Of a DNA stretch of 64,000 nucleotides, positions 1 to 8,749 are shown piece by piece. Position 1 is the first letter of the stretch; every line of letters starts with the position of its first letter. Below the pieces are notes generated by a model. That model was not told the DNA's origin. It made no database searches and was given only the letters and a program-made list of their open reading frames with translations. A program made the translations under genes and the position numbers. The stretch lies in contig NZ_JAHKPS010000001.1 in the NCBI RefSeq assembly GCF_018860565.1, positions 124,001 through 188,000 of the forward strand, written 5' to 3'. Source of the stretch: Winogradskyella psychrotolerans. GTDB taxonomy: Bacteria; Bacteroidota; Bacteroidia; Flavobacteriales; Flavobacteriaceae.

Positions 1-1
1 G

Positions 2-400
2 TTAAACAACAACGCTTGCCTTGGAGCGGTAGCACTTGGCGCATCGATTTTAGAACGTCATTTTACAGATCATAAAGGTAGAAAAGGTCCAGATATAGTT
101 TGTAGCATGGATGAGCAAGAATGTGCAGATTTAATTATTGGTAGTAAAGAAATTTGGTCAATGCGTGGCGGAACTAAAGTGCCTGCAAAAGAAGAAAAAG
201 TAACTATAGATTTTGCTTTTGCAACTGTTTGTACCGTTAATAAGGTTGTAAAAGGAGAGCAATTGACAGAAGAGAATATTTGGGTAAAACGTCCTGGGAC
301 AGGAAAGATTTTAGCTGAAGATTATAATAACGTTTTAGGTAAAACCGCACTTCGAGATATTGAAGAAGGTGAACACCTAGATTATAAAGATTTTGAGTAA
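2..400 (+). CDS. neuB: N-acetylneuraminate / nonulosonic acid synthase, C-terminal part (cut by window start)
   Basis: The open frame enters from the left edge and gives the last 132 residues. They contain the ALGASILERHFTDH segment and the DG/GPD stretch typical of the end of the NeuB TIM barrel, followed by a SAF (antifreeze-like) domain from about codon 75 (TVCTVNKVVKGEQLTEENI and the RPGTGK motif). NeuB-family enzymes condense phosphoenolpyruvate with ManNAc or a related 6-deoxy sugar to make sialic, legionaminic or similar acids. The nearby NeuC-type epimerase supports this pathway. Which nonulosonate is made cannot be decided from this fragment. The stop overlaps the next start by one base (TAATG), suggesting translational coupling. 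Confidence 0.88.
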   Translation, partial: LNNNACLGAVALGASILERHFTDHKGRKGPDIVCSMDEQECADLIIGSKEIWSMRGGTKVPAKEEKVTIDFAFATVCTVNKVVKGEQLTEENIWVKRPGTGKILAEDYNNVLGKTALRDIEEGEHLDYKDFE

Positions 401-1059
401 TGGACAAATTATACGATTTAGAAAAATGTTTCGAATATGAAAATGGATTTTATGCTACAGCTAATCCTTCGAGATTTAGCAAATTTATATCGCATTTAGA
501 ATTCTTTAAACGTACCTCAGAAATTAGAGGAGAAATCGTAGAGTTTGGTATTTTTAAGGGGAATTCATTTTTTAGATGGATAAAATTCAGAGATTTATTA
601 GAACAAACAAGTAGTAGAAAAGTAATTGGTTTTGATATTTTTGGTGATTTTCCTGAAGCTAATTTTGAAGAAGATAAACTAAAAAGAGATGCATTTGTAG
701 AAGAAACTAGAGGAGGTAAAAGCATTTCTTACGAAGAAATTACCGAGTTATTAGAGAAACAAAACCTTCACAAAAATGTCGAAATAATTAAAGGAGATAT
801 TCTTAAAACCTTAGATAAGTATTTAGACGATAATCCACATCTGAAGATTTCATTGCTTCATATAGATGTAGATTTATACGAACCTTCTAAAGTTATATTG
901 GAGAAGTTATATGATAAGGTTACCAAAGGAGGAATAATAGTTCTAGATGATTATGGCGCTTTTGCAGGCACAAACAAAGCTGTGGATGATTTTTTTGAAA
1001 ATAAAGTAGAGATAAAAAAATTACCATATTCTAATGCTATTTCTTATATCGTAAAATAA
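400..1059 (+). CDS. TylF/macrocin-type SAM-dependent O-methyltransferase
   Basis: The product is 219 aa. The class I SAM-binding signature is visible as EFGIFKG at residues 48-54, with FDIFGDFP at 78-85, a putative metal or catalytic segment HIDVDLYEP at 154-162, and LDDYG at 182-186. This arrangement matches the TylF/macrocin O-methyltransferase family, which methylates sugar hydroxyls. Lying between neuB and neuC-type genes, it probably methylates the nonulosonic acid or another glycan sugar; the acceptor is inferred from context only. It overlaps the preceding stop by one base and is followed after 2 bp by the epimerase gene. Confidence 0.75.
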   Translation: MDKLYDLEKCFEYENGFYATANPSRFSKFISHLEFFKRTSEIRGEIVEFGIFKGNSFFRWIKFRDLLEQTSSRKVIGFDIFGDFPEANFEEDKLKRDAFVEETRGGKSISYEEITELLEKQNLHKNVEIIKGDILKTLDKYLDDNPHLKISLLHIDVDLYEPSKVILEKLYDKVTKGGIIVLDDYGAFAGTNKAVDDFFENKVEIKKLPYSNAISYIVK

Positions 1060-1061
1060 CT

Positions 1062-2183
1062 ATGCGTAAAATAGTCTTTCTTACAGGTACAAGAGCTGAC
1101 TTCGGAAAAATAAAAGCACTCATACAAAGTGTTGAAAATCATAAGGATTTTGAAGCTTATATCTTTGTTACTGGGATGCATCTTTTGCAAGAATACGGTT
1201 ATACTTTGATTGAGGTAGAGCGTTGTGGTTTTAAAAACATTTCTACGTTTCATAACCATACCGATGAAGCTACAATGGATTTAACGTTGGCAAAAACGAT
1301 TAATGGTTTTTCTGAATATATAAAGGATATTCAGCCAGATTTAATTGTTGTTCATGGAGATAGAGTAGAGGCTTTAGCTGGCGCTATTGTAGGCAGTTTA
1401 AATAATATTTTAGTTGCGCACATAGAAGGAGGAGAGCTTTCTGGGACTATAGATGAGCTAATAAGACATTCGGTATCAAAACTATCTCATATTCATTACA
1501 CTTCAAATAAGGAAGCCAAGAAAAGGCTATTACAAATGGGAGAAATAGAACCATCTATTTTTGTAATTGGATCACCAGATGTAGATATAATGTTTTCAAA
1601 TAAATTGCCGGATTTAGATGAAGTAAAGCAGTATTATCAGATTGAATTTGATGCTTATGCAGTAGCAATGTATCATCCTGTAACAACAGAGATAGATACA
1701 CTTAAAGATAGAGCCAATCAATTTGTAGATGCTTTAATTAAAAGCGGAAAAAACTATGTTGTTATTTATCCAAATAACGATCTTGGAAGTAAACATATCC
1801 TAAATGCCTATGAGAAGCTTCTAGATAATGACAGATTTAAAGTTTTTCCATCCATTAGATTCGAATATTTTTTAACACTTCTAAAAAAGTCCGACTTTAT
1901 TATAGGTAATAGTAGTGCCGGAGTACGAGAAGCACCGTATTATGGTATACCTACAATAAATATTGGTAACAGACAGCTCAATAGAGCAAGTGCATCTAAA
2001 ATAATAAATGTGCCTTGTGAAACAGCATTAATTTTAAATGCTTTTGACAAGTTGTCTACAGTAACATCAGAATCAGTTGGGACTTTTGGAAAAGGAGATA
2101 GTGCAAAATTATTTTTAGATAGCTTAGAATCATCAGGCGTTTGGTCTATAAACCATCAAAAACAATTTAAAGATGCGCTTTAA
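1062..2183 (+). CDS. neuC: UDP-N-acetylglucosamine 2-epimerase (hydrolysing), NeuC/LegG type
   Basis: The product is 373 aa, the normal length for hydrolysing 2-epimerases. Family marks are TGTRADFGK near the N-terminus (8-16), VVHGDR (96-101), HIEGGE (120-125), the DE..RH..SK stretch (131-140), and a C-terminal GNSSAGVREAP loop that binds UDP. The enzyme releases ManNAc (or a 6-deoxy diacetamido analogue) from the UDP-sugar, feeding the NeuB-type synthase at the window start. The order neuB, O-methyltransferase, neuC suggests one operon. It could be LegG/PseG-like rather than strict NeuC; the sequence alone does not settle the substrate. Confidence 0.85.
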   Translation: MRKIVFLTGTRADFGKIKALIQSVENHKDFEAYIFVTGMHLLQEYGYTLIEVERCGFKNISTFHNHTDEATMDLTLAKTINGFSEYIKDIQPDLIVVHGDRVEALAGAIVGSLNNILVAHIEGGELSGTIDELIRHSVSKLSHIHYTSNKEAKKRLLQMGEIEPSIFVIGSPDVDIMFSNKLPDLDEVKQYYQIEFDAYAVAMYHPVTTEIDTLKDRANQFVDALIKSGKNYVVIYPNNDLGSKHILNAYEKLLDNDRFKVFPSIRFEYFLTLLKKSDFIIGNSSAGVREAPYYGIPTINIGNRQLNRASASKIINVPCETALILNAFDKLSTVTSESVGTFGKGDSAKLFLDSLESSGVWSINHQKQFKDAL

Positions 2184-2253
2184 TTCTTTGGATTTTCACA
2201 TTTTACACTTTATAAGTTTGTTTATACAAAAATCTAAAACAGAAATATAAATA

Positions 2254-3165
2254 ATGCTTACTGTCTCTAATTATCATTATATCAGACCAAGTTACAAAGC
2301 TAATTATCCTAGTATTTTTGGCGTAACACCAGATGCGTTTAAAAATCAAATTCAACTTTTAAAGACAATAGGAGATATTATAACACCATTAGATGTGTTA
2401 AATGATATTGAAACAATCTTAGAATCTAAAAACAATTATATTCTTATCACTTTTGATGATGGATTAAAAGAACAATACAATCATGCGCTTCCCATTTTAG
2501 AAGAAGTTGATGCTTCGGCAATATTTTTTGCAAACTCTAGTAATACAAAAGAGGAAAAAGTAAGCACTGTACATAAAATTCATTTGTTACGATCTTTAAT
2601 CGACTCAACAAGTATTTTTAACCGCATTAATGAACATAGTCATATTGTTTTAACCTCAAGTGAAAAAAAGACGGCACAATCAATTTATAGCTATGATAGT
2701 AAGTTGAGTGCCGAACTTAAATATTTGCTTAATTATAAATTAGATTTTAAATTACAAGAAGAATTAATAACAACGCTTTTTAATGATTATTTTGAAGAAT
2801 CTGAAGTGCTTCAGTCATTATACATGAATAAAGAAGAGTTAAAAGATTTAGCTCAAAAAGGGTATTTAGGCAGTCATACACATAATCATTACCCTTTAGG
2901 TTTAATTAATAGAGAAGCTATTACATTTGAATTAAATGAAAGTAAATCTTATTTCGAAGCATTAACAGAGTGTCCTATTAAAATGGTAGCCTATCCTTAT
3001 GGAACAAAAGAGGCGGTTACAAAAGAGGTTTCAAATATAGCAAAACAAGTAGGTTATAAATTAGGATTTACAACAAACAAAGGATCAAATACTATATCAG
3101 ATGATTATTTAGTGTTAAATAGATTTGATTGTAATGATTTAATTGGAGGCAAAAACAGTAAATAA
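2254..3165 (+). CDS. Polysaccharide deacetylase (NodB/CE4 family)
   Basis: The product is 303 aa with no signal peptide. The NodB-domain motifs are present: TFDDG at 66-70, carrying the catalytic base and metal aspartates, and SHTHNH at 207-212, carrying the metal-binding histidines. A helical insertion lies between them (about 100-200). Enzymes of this type remove N-acetyl groups from glycans or glycan precursors; the likely substrate here is an intermediate of the local surface polysaccharide. It is preceded by a 70-bp gap, the largest inside this operon, and its stop overlaps the next start by one base. Confidence 0.8.
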   Translation: MLTVSNYHYIRPSYKANYPSIFGVTPDAFKNQIQLLKTIGDIITPLDVLNDIETILESKNNYILITFDDGLKEQYNHALPILEEVDASAIFFANSSNTKEEKVSTVHKIHLLRSLIDSTSIFNRINEHSHIVLTSSEKKTAQSIYSYDSKLSAELKYLLNYKLDFKLQEELITTLFNDYFEESEVLQSLYMNKEELKDLAQKGYLGSHTHNHYPLGLINREAITFELNESKSYFEALTECPIKMVAYPYGTKEAVTKEVSNIAKQVGYKLGFTTNKGSNTISDDYLVLNRFDCNDLIGGKNSK

Positions 3166-3998
3166 TGAGAGTAAAAGAAGCCACAATTGAAGATTGGGAT
3201 AAACTGTTTCAATTCTTTAAAAGGATATATAGAAAAGATCATCCTTTACATAAAAAAGCATTTTGGGAATGGCAATATGGTGATGCTAAATATGGCAGAT
3301 CATTTATTTGTGTTAATGACAATGAAGACATTGTAGGACATGTTGGTGCCAACTTTCAAGGTAATATCGCATGGATTATTAATGTTTACTTAGATAAAGA
3401 ATGTAGAGGAAGAGGAATCTTAGGCAAGCTTTATGCGTTGGCAAGGCAGTATTATCCTCTAGCAGCAACAGCAGCTAATGAGGCCGGTTTAGGCTTGTAT
3501 AGAAATATGCGTTGGATACGATATTATGATTTAGTGCGTTATGTAAAAGTAAACCCTTCGTTACAAGATAAATCTTTTCAATCTGTTTGTAAACCAGTTG
3601 CAATTAAAGAAAATCCATTTAAAAATAGCGCGTCACATTATTTTAGTCAACCAGGAATTGATGGATTAGTTTTTAACGATACCTCATCCGCTGTTTGTCA
3701 GAAAAAAGCAGGTGGTTTAAGAGCTGTAAGTATTATAGATGTTGAGGATTTTGAGAAAATGGCTTGGGATTTAGGCTATAATTGGGTAGACTATATTACC
3801 TCTTGGAACGATTTAGATATTAAAGAACTTATTAAAAACGAATGGACATTAGATTATAAAAATGTAGTGCCATGGAGACTAAATCCAATTGAAGAAAACT
3901 ATTTTTGCGATATTACTTTTCTTTCCGAAAAACCATTAGACAATAATTTTGTTGTTCGTAGAAATTTTTCAGATCACGGTAGAGTAGGAAGCTTATAA
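3165..3998 (+). CDS. GNAT-family N-acetyltransferase
   Basis: The product is 277 aa. The N-terminal half has the GNAT layout: beta strands with FICVNDNEDIVGHVGANF, then YLDKECRGRGILGKL at about 75-89, a good acetyl-CoA pyrophosphate loop (R/Q-x-x-G-x-G). A C-terminal extension of about 130 residues has no family I recognise. In a nonulosonate/polysaccharide cluster a GNAT often acetylates an amino sugar, but the acceptor here is inferred. It is coupled to the deacetylase upstream by a one-base overlap and followed 7 bp later by the next gene. Confidence 0.7.
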   Translation: MRVKEATIEDWDKLFQFFKRIYRKDHPLHKKAFWEWQYGDAKYGRSFICVNDNEDIVGHVGANFQGNIAWIINVYLDKECRGRGILGKLYALARQYYPLAATAANEAGLGLYRNMRWIRYYDLVRYVKVNPSLQDKSFQSVCKPVAIKENPFKNSASHYFSQPGIDGLVFNDTSSAVCQKKAGGLRAVSIIDVEDFEKMAWDLGYNWVDYITSWNDLDIKELIKNEWTLDYKNVVPWRLNPIEENYFCDITFLSEKPLDNNFVVRRNFSDHGRVGSL

Positions 3999-4005
3999 TT
4001 ACAAT

Positions 4006-5397
4006 ATGAAAGTACTTTTAATAGTTCCTGATGGAGTTGCAGTGAGAAATTATCTCTATTCTAGTTTTATAGTAGAGCTTTTTAAAAAGAATGCGGAGGT
4101 TATTATTTATCATCAACTTTCTGAAAGTGCTATTACAGAAATTAAAAATGTACATCCTCAATTAGATACATTTATAGAGATCCCCAAATTCATAGAATCT
4201 CCTTTAACAAGGCTGTTGAGAGAAAGTTTGGCTTTTGCTCGTATTTTAAGAAATATAAAAGCATTAAAAAATAGAACAGTAATAACATTTTGGAATAGGA
4301 ATCACAAGACATTTAAACTTAAAGCACTTAATATTGTATCTGAATTTTTTGGATTTATTCTGTCAAAATCATATCAATTGGTTTTAAAAGCAGATCATTG
4401 GTATGAAAAACGCATATTAATAAGTCAAGTTATTGAAAAAATAACTAAAGATTTTAAGTCTATTAATCCAGATGTTGTTTTAAATCTTCATCAACGTTCA
4501 CCACTAACGGCTCCAATTGTAGCAGTTGCTAAAAAGGAAAAAATTAAATGTTCTACAGTAATCTTTTCATGGGATAATATTCCAAAAGCAAGATTAATTT
4601 CGAGATACGATAGTTATTTGGTATGGTCAGATCTAATGAAAGATCAATTAGTTTTACTCTATCCTGAGATTAGTAAGCATCAAGTGTTAGTTGTTGGTAC
4701 AACACAATTTGAATGTTATTTTAACCAAGAAAATTACCTCAAAAAGGAACTCTTTTTTAAGCAATATGGCTTAGATCCTTTAAAGCGGACCATTTGTTTT
4801 TCTGCAAATGACAGGTCTTCACCATACGATCCTAATTATTTAGAAGATATTTGTAAAGTTATAAAAGAAATGGTCGAAAACGAAAGACCACAAATTTTAT
4901 TTAGAAGATGTCCTGTTGATAAGAGTGATAGATTTGATACTATTTTAGAGACTTACAAATCATTTGTAACACCAATAGATCCAGATTGGAGGGTTGAAAG
5001 CCACCTTAAAACAGCATTTGCATCTATATATCCTACTTATAACGATTTTGTTTTGTTGGTAAATACAGTAAAGCATTGTGACTTAGTTATTAACTTAGGA
5101 AGTACCATGGCTCACGATTTTGCAATATTAGATAAACCTTGTTTATATTTAAACTATGATCCAATTTATAATTCAACATTACCTGTAAACACTATTTATA
5201 ATTTCGAACATTTTAGAAGTATGAAAGGCCTTAACGCAGTGGGATGGATTAATAGTAAAGCAGAAATTTTAGACATGATTTTAAAGGCCCTAAATAAACC
5301 CAATGAAGTAGGAGCAGATAGAAAAAAGTGGATGGAAACTATCGTTTTACATCCATTAGATAAAAATGCAATTAATATTGCTAAAGCCATATTGTAA
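4006..5397 (+). CDS. Uncharacterised surface-carbohydrate protein, probable GT-B glycosyltransferase-like
   Basis: The product is 463 aa and I cannot place it in a named family. It starts KVLLIVPDGVAVRNYL, like GT-B enzymes. The second half contains FSWDNIPKARL and, near residues 365-390, LVINLGSTMAHDFAILDKP. That last segment resembles the sugar-nucleotide-binding end of GT-B and epimerase folds, where a surveillance-like GS/T-M-x-x-[DE] motif is common. No signal peptide or clear transmembrane segment is seen. Position within a run of glycosyltransferases, with its stop overlapping the next start by one base, supports a role in glycan assembly. Donor and acceptor are unknown. Confidence 0.55.
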   Translation: MKVLLIVPDGVAVRNYLYSSFIVELFKKNAEVIIYHQLSESAITEIKNVHPQLDTFIEIPKFIESPLTRLLRESLAFARILRNIKALKNRTVITFWNRNHKTFKLKALNIVSEFFGFILSKSYQLVLKADHWYEKRILISQVIEKITKDFKSINPDVVLNLHQRSPLTAPIVAVAKKEKIKCSTVIFSWDNIPKARLISRYDSYLVWSDLMKDQLVLLYPEISKHQVLVVGTTQFECYFNQENYLKKELFFKQYGLDPLKRTICFSANDRSSPYDPNYLEDICKVIKEMVENERPQILFRRCPVDKSDRFDTILETYKSFVTPIDPDWRVESHLKTAFASIYPTYNDFVLLVNTVKHCDLVINLGSTMAHDFAILDKPCLYLNYDPIYNSTLPVNTIYNFEHFRSMKGLNAVGWINSKAEILDMILKALNKPNEVGADRKKWMETIVLHPLDKNAINIAKAIL

Positions 5398-6533
5398 TGC
5401 ATATTTGTTTTATTACTAGTGAGTATCCTAAAGTAAATTTTCCACATGGAGGAGTGGGGACATTTGTCAAAGTTTTTGCAAAGCAATTAAGCGAAAATGG
5501 ACATAAAGTTTCAGTAATTGGAATTAACAATTACACAAAAAAAGATGAGGTTGAAGAAGATGGAGATGTTACTATTTATAGGCTAAAACCCAAAAGACTA
5601 AAAGGGTTAACATGGCTATTAAATAATAAAACTATAAATTCAAAGATTAAGGAAATACATAATAAAAATCCAATAGCTATTATTGAAACAGCAGAGTTGG
5701 GGTTGGCTTTTATGTCCAAAATAAAAACTGTAAAATATGTTATTAGGCTCCATGGAGGACATCATTTTTTTGCAGAAGCAGAGAATAGAAAAGTGTCTGT
5801 ATGGAAAGCTTATCAGGAAAAGCGATCATTTAAAAAAGCCGATGGATTTATTGCAGTGTCTAATTATGTAAAATCTCATACGCAGAATTACCTTAGTTAT
5901 AATAATAAGCCTATTGTTGTATTAAGTTCGCCTGTTAATACAACGTTATTTACCCCTAATAAAAGTTTAAATGCAGATCCTTACAATATTACTTTTATTG
6001 GTACCATCTGTGAAAAGAAAGGTATACGGCAATTAATAATGGCTATGGATGGCTTGGTGGATATTTATCCAAATATTAAGCTCAACATATATGGCAGAGA
6101 TTGGTTCTTTAAGAATGGGGCGTCTTATGTTGAAATGTTACATAAGAATTATTCAGATATTATTAGTAAGTGTGTTACTTTTCATGGCTCAGTACCTTAT
6201 GATACGGTTCCTGAAGTATACGGAAAAGCAACTGTTTGTGTGTTCCCTTCTCACATGGAAACGCAAGGCTTGGTCGCTTTAGAAGCAATGCTTATGGAAA
6301 AAGCAGTTATATTTACCCAAAATGGTCCTGGACCAGAATTAATTACACATAAAAAAACAGGGTTATTATGCAATCCAACAAGTCCAGAAGATATTAAAGA
6401 AAAAATAGAATGGGTTTTAGAACACCCAAAGGATAGCATTATTATAGCTAAACAGGCAAGAGATTTTGCTCTAAATAATTTTGAAATTAAAGGTTTAACA
6501 AAAAAGAATATAGAGTTTTATAATTCTATTTAA
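5397..6533 (+). CDS. Family 4 glycosyltransferase
   Basis: The product is 378 aa. The GT-B N-terminus has the glycine-rich acceptor-side loop (HGGVGTFVKVFAKQL, about 17-31). The GT4 C-terminal domain has the FIGTICEKKGI donor-domain start, FHGSVPYDTVPEVY, and the E-x7-E motif ETQGLVALEAM at about 288-297, which contacts the nucleotide-sugar. It should transfer a sugar from a nucleotide donor to the lipid-linked repeat unit on the cytoplasmic face. It overlaps the previous gene by one base and precedes the next by 5 bp. Linkage and sugar are not predictable. Confidence 0.85.
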   Translation: MHICFITSEYPKVNFPHGGVGTFVKVFAKQLSENGHKVSVIGINNYTKKDEVEEDGDVTIYRLKPKRLKGLTWLLNNKTINSKIKEIHNKNPIAIIETAELGLAFMSKIKTVKYVIRLHGGHHFFAEAENRKVSVWKAYQEKRSFKKADGFIAVSNYVKSHTQNYLSYNNKPIVVLSSPVNTTLFTPNKSLNADPYNITFIGTICEKKGIRQLIMAMDGLVDIYPNIKLNIYGRDWFFKNGASYVEMLHKNYSDIISKCVTFHGSVPYDTVPEVYGKATVCVFPSHMETQGLVALEAMLMEKAVIFTQNGPGPELITHKKTGLLCNPTSPEDIKEKIEWVLEHPKDSIIIAKQARDFALNNFEIKGLTKKNIEFYNSI

Positions 6534-6538
6534 TTTAT

Positions 6539-7660
6539 ATGACATTAGCAATTATTACATCTACACCACACAAATTTAAAGATGGTAAATACTACGCTTA
6601 CGGTCCGTATGTAAGAGAAATGAACATATGGGCAAAGTACGCAGATAAGGTTTTGGTAATAGCTCCAAGAGCCTCTAATGATGACGTGGATGAAATTGAA
6701 TCAGCTTATACAAAATCGGTTGAATTGGTAGAAGTAAAGCCTTTTAACATTACAACGTTGTTCAATCTATTAAGAACATTGGTTTTGTTTCCATTCATTT
6801 CTTTCAAAATATTTAAGGTTATGAAAAAAGCAGATCATATTCACATGCGATGTCCATGTAATATGAGTCTTTTAGGAGCTTTTGTTCAAATTTTATTCCC
6901 CAAAAAGAAAAAAACGATTAAGTATGCTGGTAATTGGGACTTTGCTAGTCAACAACCTTGGGCCTATAGAATGCAACAAAATATATTAAAGAATACCACT
7001 TTATCAAAAAACATTAAAGTGTTGGTATATGGTAATTGGGGTGATGCTACAAGTAATATGGTTTCGTTTATGTCTGCTACATATAGAAACGATGAACGTG
7101 TGCCTTTTGCTGTTAAGGATTATACTAAAAAGTTGAAATTTGTTTTTACAGCAAGTTTAGTCGTGGGGAAAAGACCGTTATTAACCATTAAAATAATTGA
7201 AGCATTACGAAAAAATGGAATTGATGCAGAAGTACACATATTTGGTGATGGTCCTTTAATGGGGAAAGCAAAATCATATATTAAAGAGAACAATCTAGAG
7301 GACAACGTTTTTATGTACGGCAATCAAGATAGAGAAACTGTTAAAGCTTGTTTAACTGATGCTCATTTTTCAATTTTACCATCAAAAAGTGAAGGTTGGC
7401 CAAAAGCAATTGCAGAAGGTATGTTCTTTGGAGCCATACCTATTTCTACAAAAATTTCATGTTTACCATGGATGTTAGATTATGGAAATAGAGGAATTCT
7501 TATTAGCAACAATTTGGATCAAGCTGTTCAAACTATTTTAGATCATATTCAAAAAGGAGATGTGTATCTAAGTGAATTAAGTAAAGCTGCTTTGGCTTGG
7601 TCTCAGATATATACCTTAGATAAGTTGGATGAAGAAATTGGTAAATTGGTTGTAAAATGA
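6539..7660 (+). CDS. Glycosyltransferase, GT-B (family 4-like)
   Basis: The product is 373 aa. The N-terminal half is divergent (GPYVREMNIWAKYAD). The C-terminal half is a typical group-1 domain with FTASLVVGKRPLLTI, VHIFGDGPLMGKA, and SEGWPKAIAEGMFFGAIPI at about 283-301, in which the two glutamates of the E-x7-E motif are kept. It lies in the middle of the polysaccharide operon and overlaps the next gene by 4 bp (ATGA), so translation is probably coupled. The sugar specificity cannot be read from the sequence. Confidence 0.8.
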   Translation: MTLAIITSTPHKFKDGKYYAYGPYVREMNIWAKYADKVLVIAPRASNDDVDEIESAYTKSVELVEVKPFNITTLFNLLRTLVLFPFISFKIFKVMKKADHIHMRCPCNMSLLGAFVQILFPKKKKTIKYAGNWDFASQQPWAYRMQQNILKNTTLSKNIKVLVYGNWGDATSNMVSFMSATYRNDERVPFAVKDYTKKLKFVFTASLVVGKRPLLTIKIIEALRKNGIDAEVHIFGDGPLMGKAKSYIKENNLEDNVFMYGNQDRETVKACLTDAHFSILPSKSEGWPKAIAEGMFFGAIPISTKISCLPWMLDYGNRGILISNNLDQAVQTILDHIQKGDVYLSELSKAALAWSQIYTLDKLDEEIGKLVVK

Positions 7661-8736
7661 TTCGATCATTACAAATAATAGATACTTTACATATAGGGGG
7701 TGCTGAAAGAATGGCTGTTAATGTTGCTAATAGTCTCTCTCGCGAAAATGTAGAATCTCATATTTGTGTTACTAGAGCAGAGGGACCGTTGAAAATAGCT
7801 TTAAATAAAGATGTTCAGTATTTTTTCTTGGGAAGAAAGTCAACTTTAGATATTAAGGCATTACTAAACCTTCGAAACTATATAAAAAAGCATAGAATTA
7901 ATATTCTGCATGCTCATGGTACATCTTTTTTATTAGCTGTATTAGTTAAAGTACTTCGTCCTAAAGTGAAATTAATATGGCACGATCATCACGGTAATAG
8001 AGTTCATAACACGAGTACACTAAAATTAATGTTACTAAAGTTAGCTTCATTTAAGTTTAATTTAATCTATTGTGTCAATAACGAACTAAAAGATTGGGCT
8101 TTAAGAAAATTATATTGTAAAAAGGTTGAGTTTATTCCTAATTACCCAACCCTCAATTTAAATAAATCTACTGTTTTAAAAGGAAAAGATGGTAAGCGTA
8201 TTTTGTGTTTAGCCAATTTACGAAATCCTAAAAATCATCAAATGCTTTTTTTTGCCTTTAAGAAATTAGTAGAAGAATACAAGGATTGGTCATTACATTG
8301 TGTTGGTAATATTTATGATGATGATTATTATAAAAATTTGAAAGCGTTTATAATGGAAAACAACTTAGAAAAGCATATTTTTTTATACGGCTCAAAGAAT
8401 GATGTCTCTCATATAATAGAGCAGTCTAATATTGGTGTGTTGTCTTCTACATCAGAAGGCTTGCCAATGGCTTTGTTGGAATATGGAATTGGTAAATTAC
8501 CAGTAATAACAACAAATGTTGGTTATTGTGGTAAATTAATTTCAGATGATTCTTTAGGACTTTTAATAGAAAGTGAAGATAAAATGGCTTTATATAAAGG
8601 TTTTAAATTATATGTGTCTAACTTTGAATACCGAAAGTCTTGTGCAGAAAATTTTCATAAAAAAACCCTTAGTGAATTTTCAGAAACAATAGTGTCAAAA
8701 ACAATAGTAAAAGACTATAATTTTTTAATAGCTTAA
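7657..8736 (+). CDS. Family 4 glycosyltransferase
   Basis: The product is 359 aa. The N-terminus carries the classic GT4 acceptor loop IGGAERMAVNVA (13-24), and HAHGTSF follows. The C-terminal domain has LANLRNPKNHQML, FLYGSKNDV, and SEGLPMALLEYGIGKLPVI at about 265-283, with the E-x7-E pair. It resembles enzymes of exopolysaccharide/O-antigen clusters. It starts inside the end of the preceding gene (4-bp overlap), and a short 13-bp gap leads to the polymerase-like gene. Confidence 0.85.
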   Translation: MIRSLQIIDTLHIGGAERMAVNVANSLSRENVESHICVTRAEGPLKIALNKDVQYFFLGRKSTLDIKALLNLRNYIKKHRINILHAHGTSFLLAVLVKVLRPKVKLIWHDHHGNRVHNTSTLKLMLLKLASFKFNLIYCVNNELKDWALRKLYCKKVEFIPNYPTLNLNKSTVLKGKDGKRILCLANLRNPKNHQMLFFAFKKLVEEYKDWSLHCVGNIYDDDYYKNLKAFIMENNLEKHIFLYGSKNDVSHIIEQSNIGVLSSTSEGLPMALLEYGIGKLPVITTNVGYCGKLISDDSLGLLIESEDKMALYKGFKLYVSNFEYRKSCAENFHKKTLSEFSETIVSKTIVKDYNFLIA

Positions 8737-8749
8737 ATAATAACTTTTT

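Noticed and set aside
1044..1259. Short - strand frame of 71 codons
   Set aside because: It lies opposite the well-supported O-methyltransferase and NeuC genes, has no recognisable motif and no spacing or operon fit.
6049..6282. 77-codon + strand frame inside a glycosyltransferase
   Set aside because: It is an alternative-frame shadow of the well-supported family 4 glycosyltransferase at 5397-6533.
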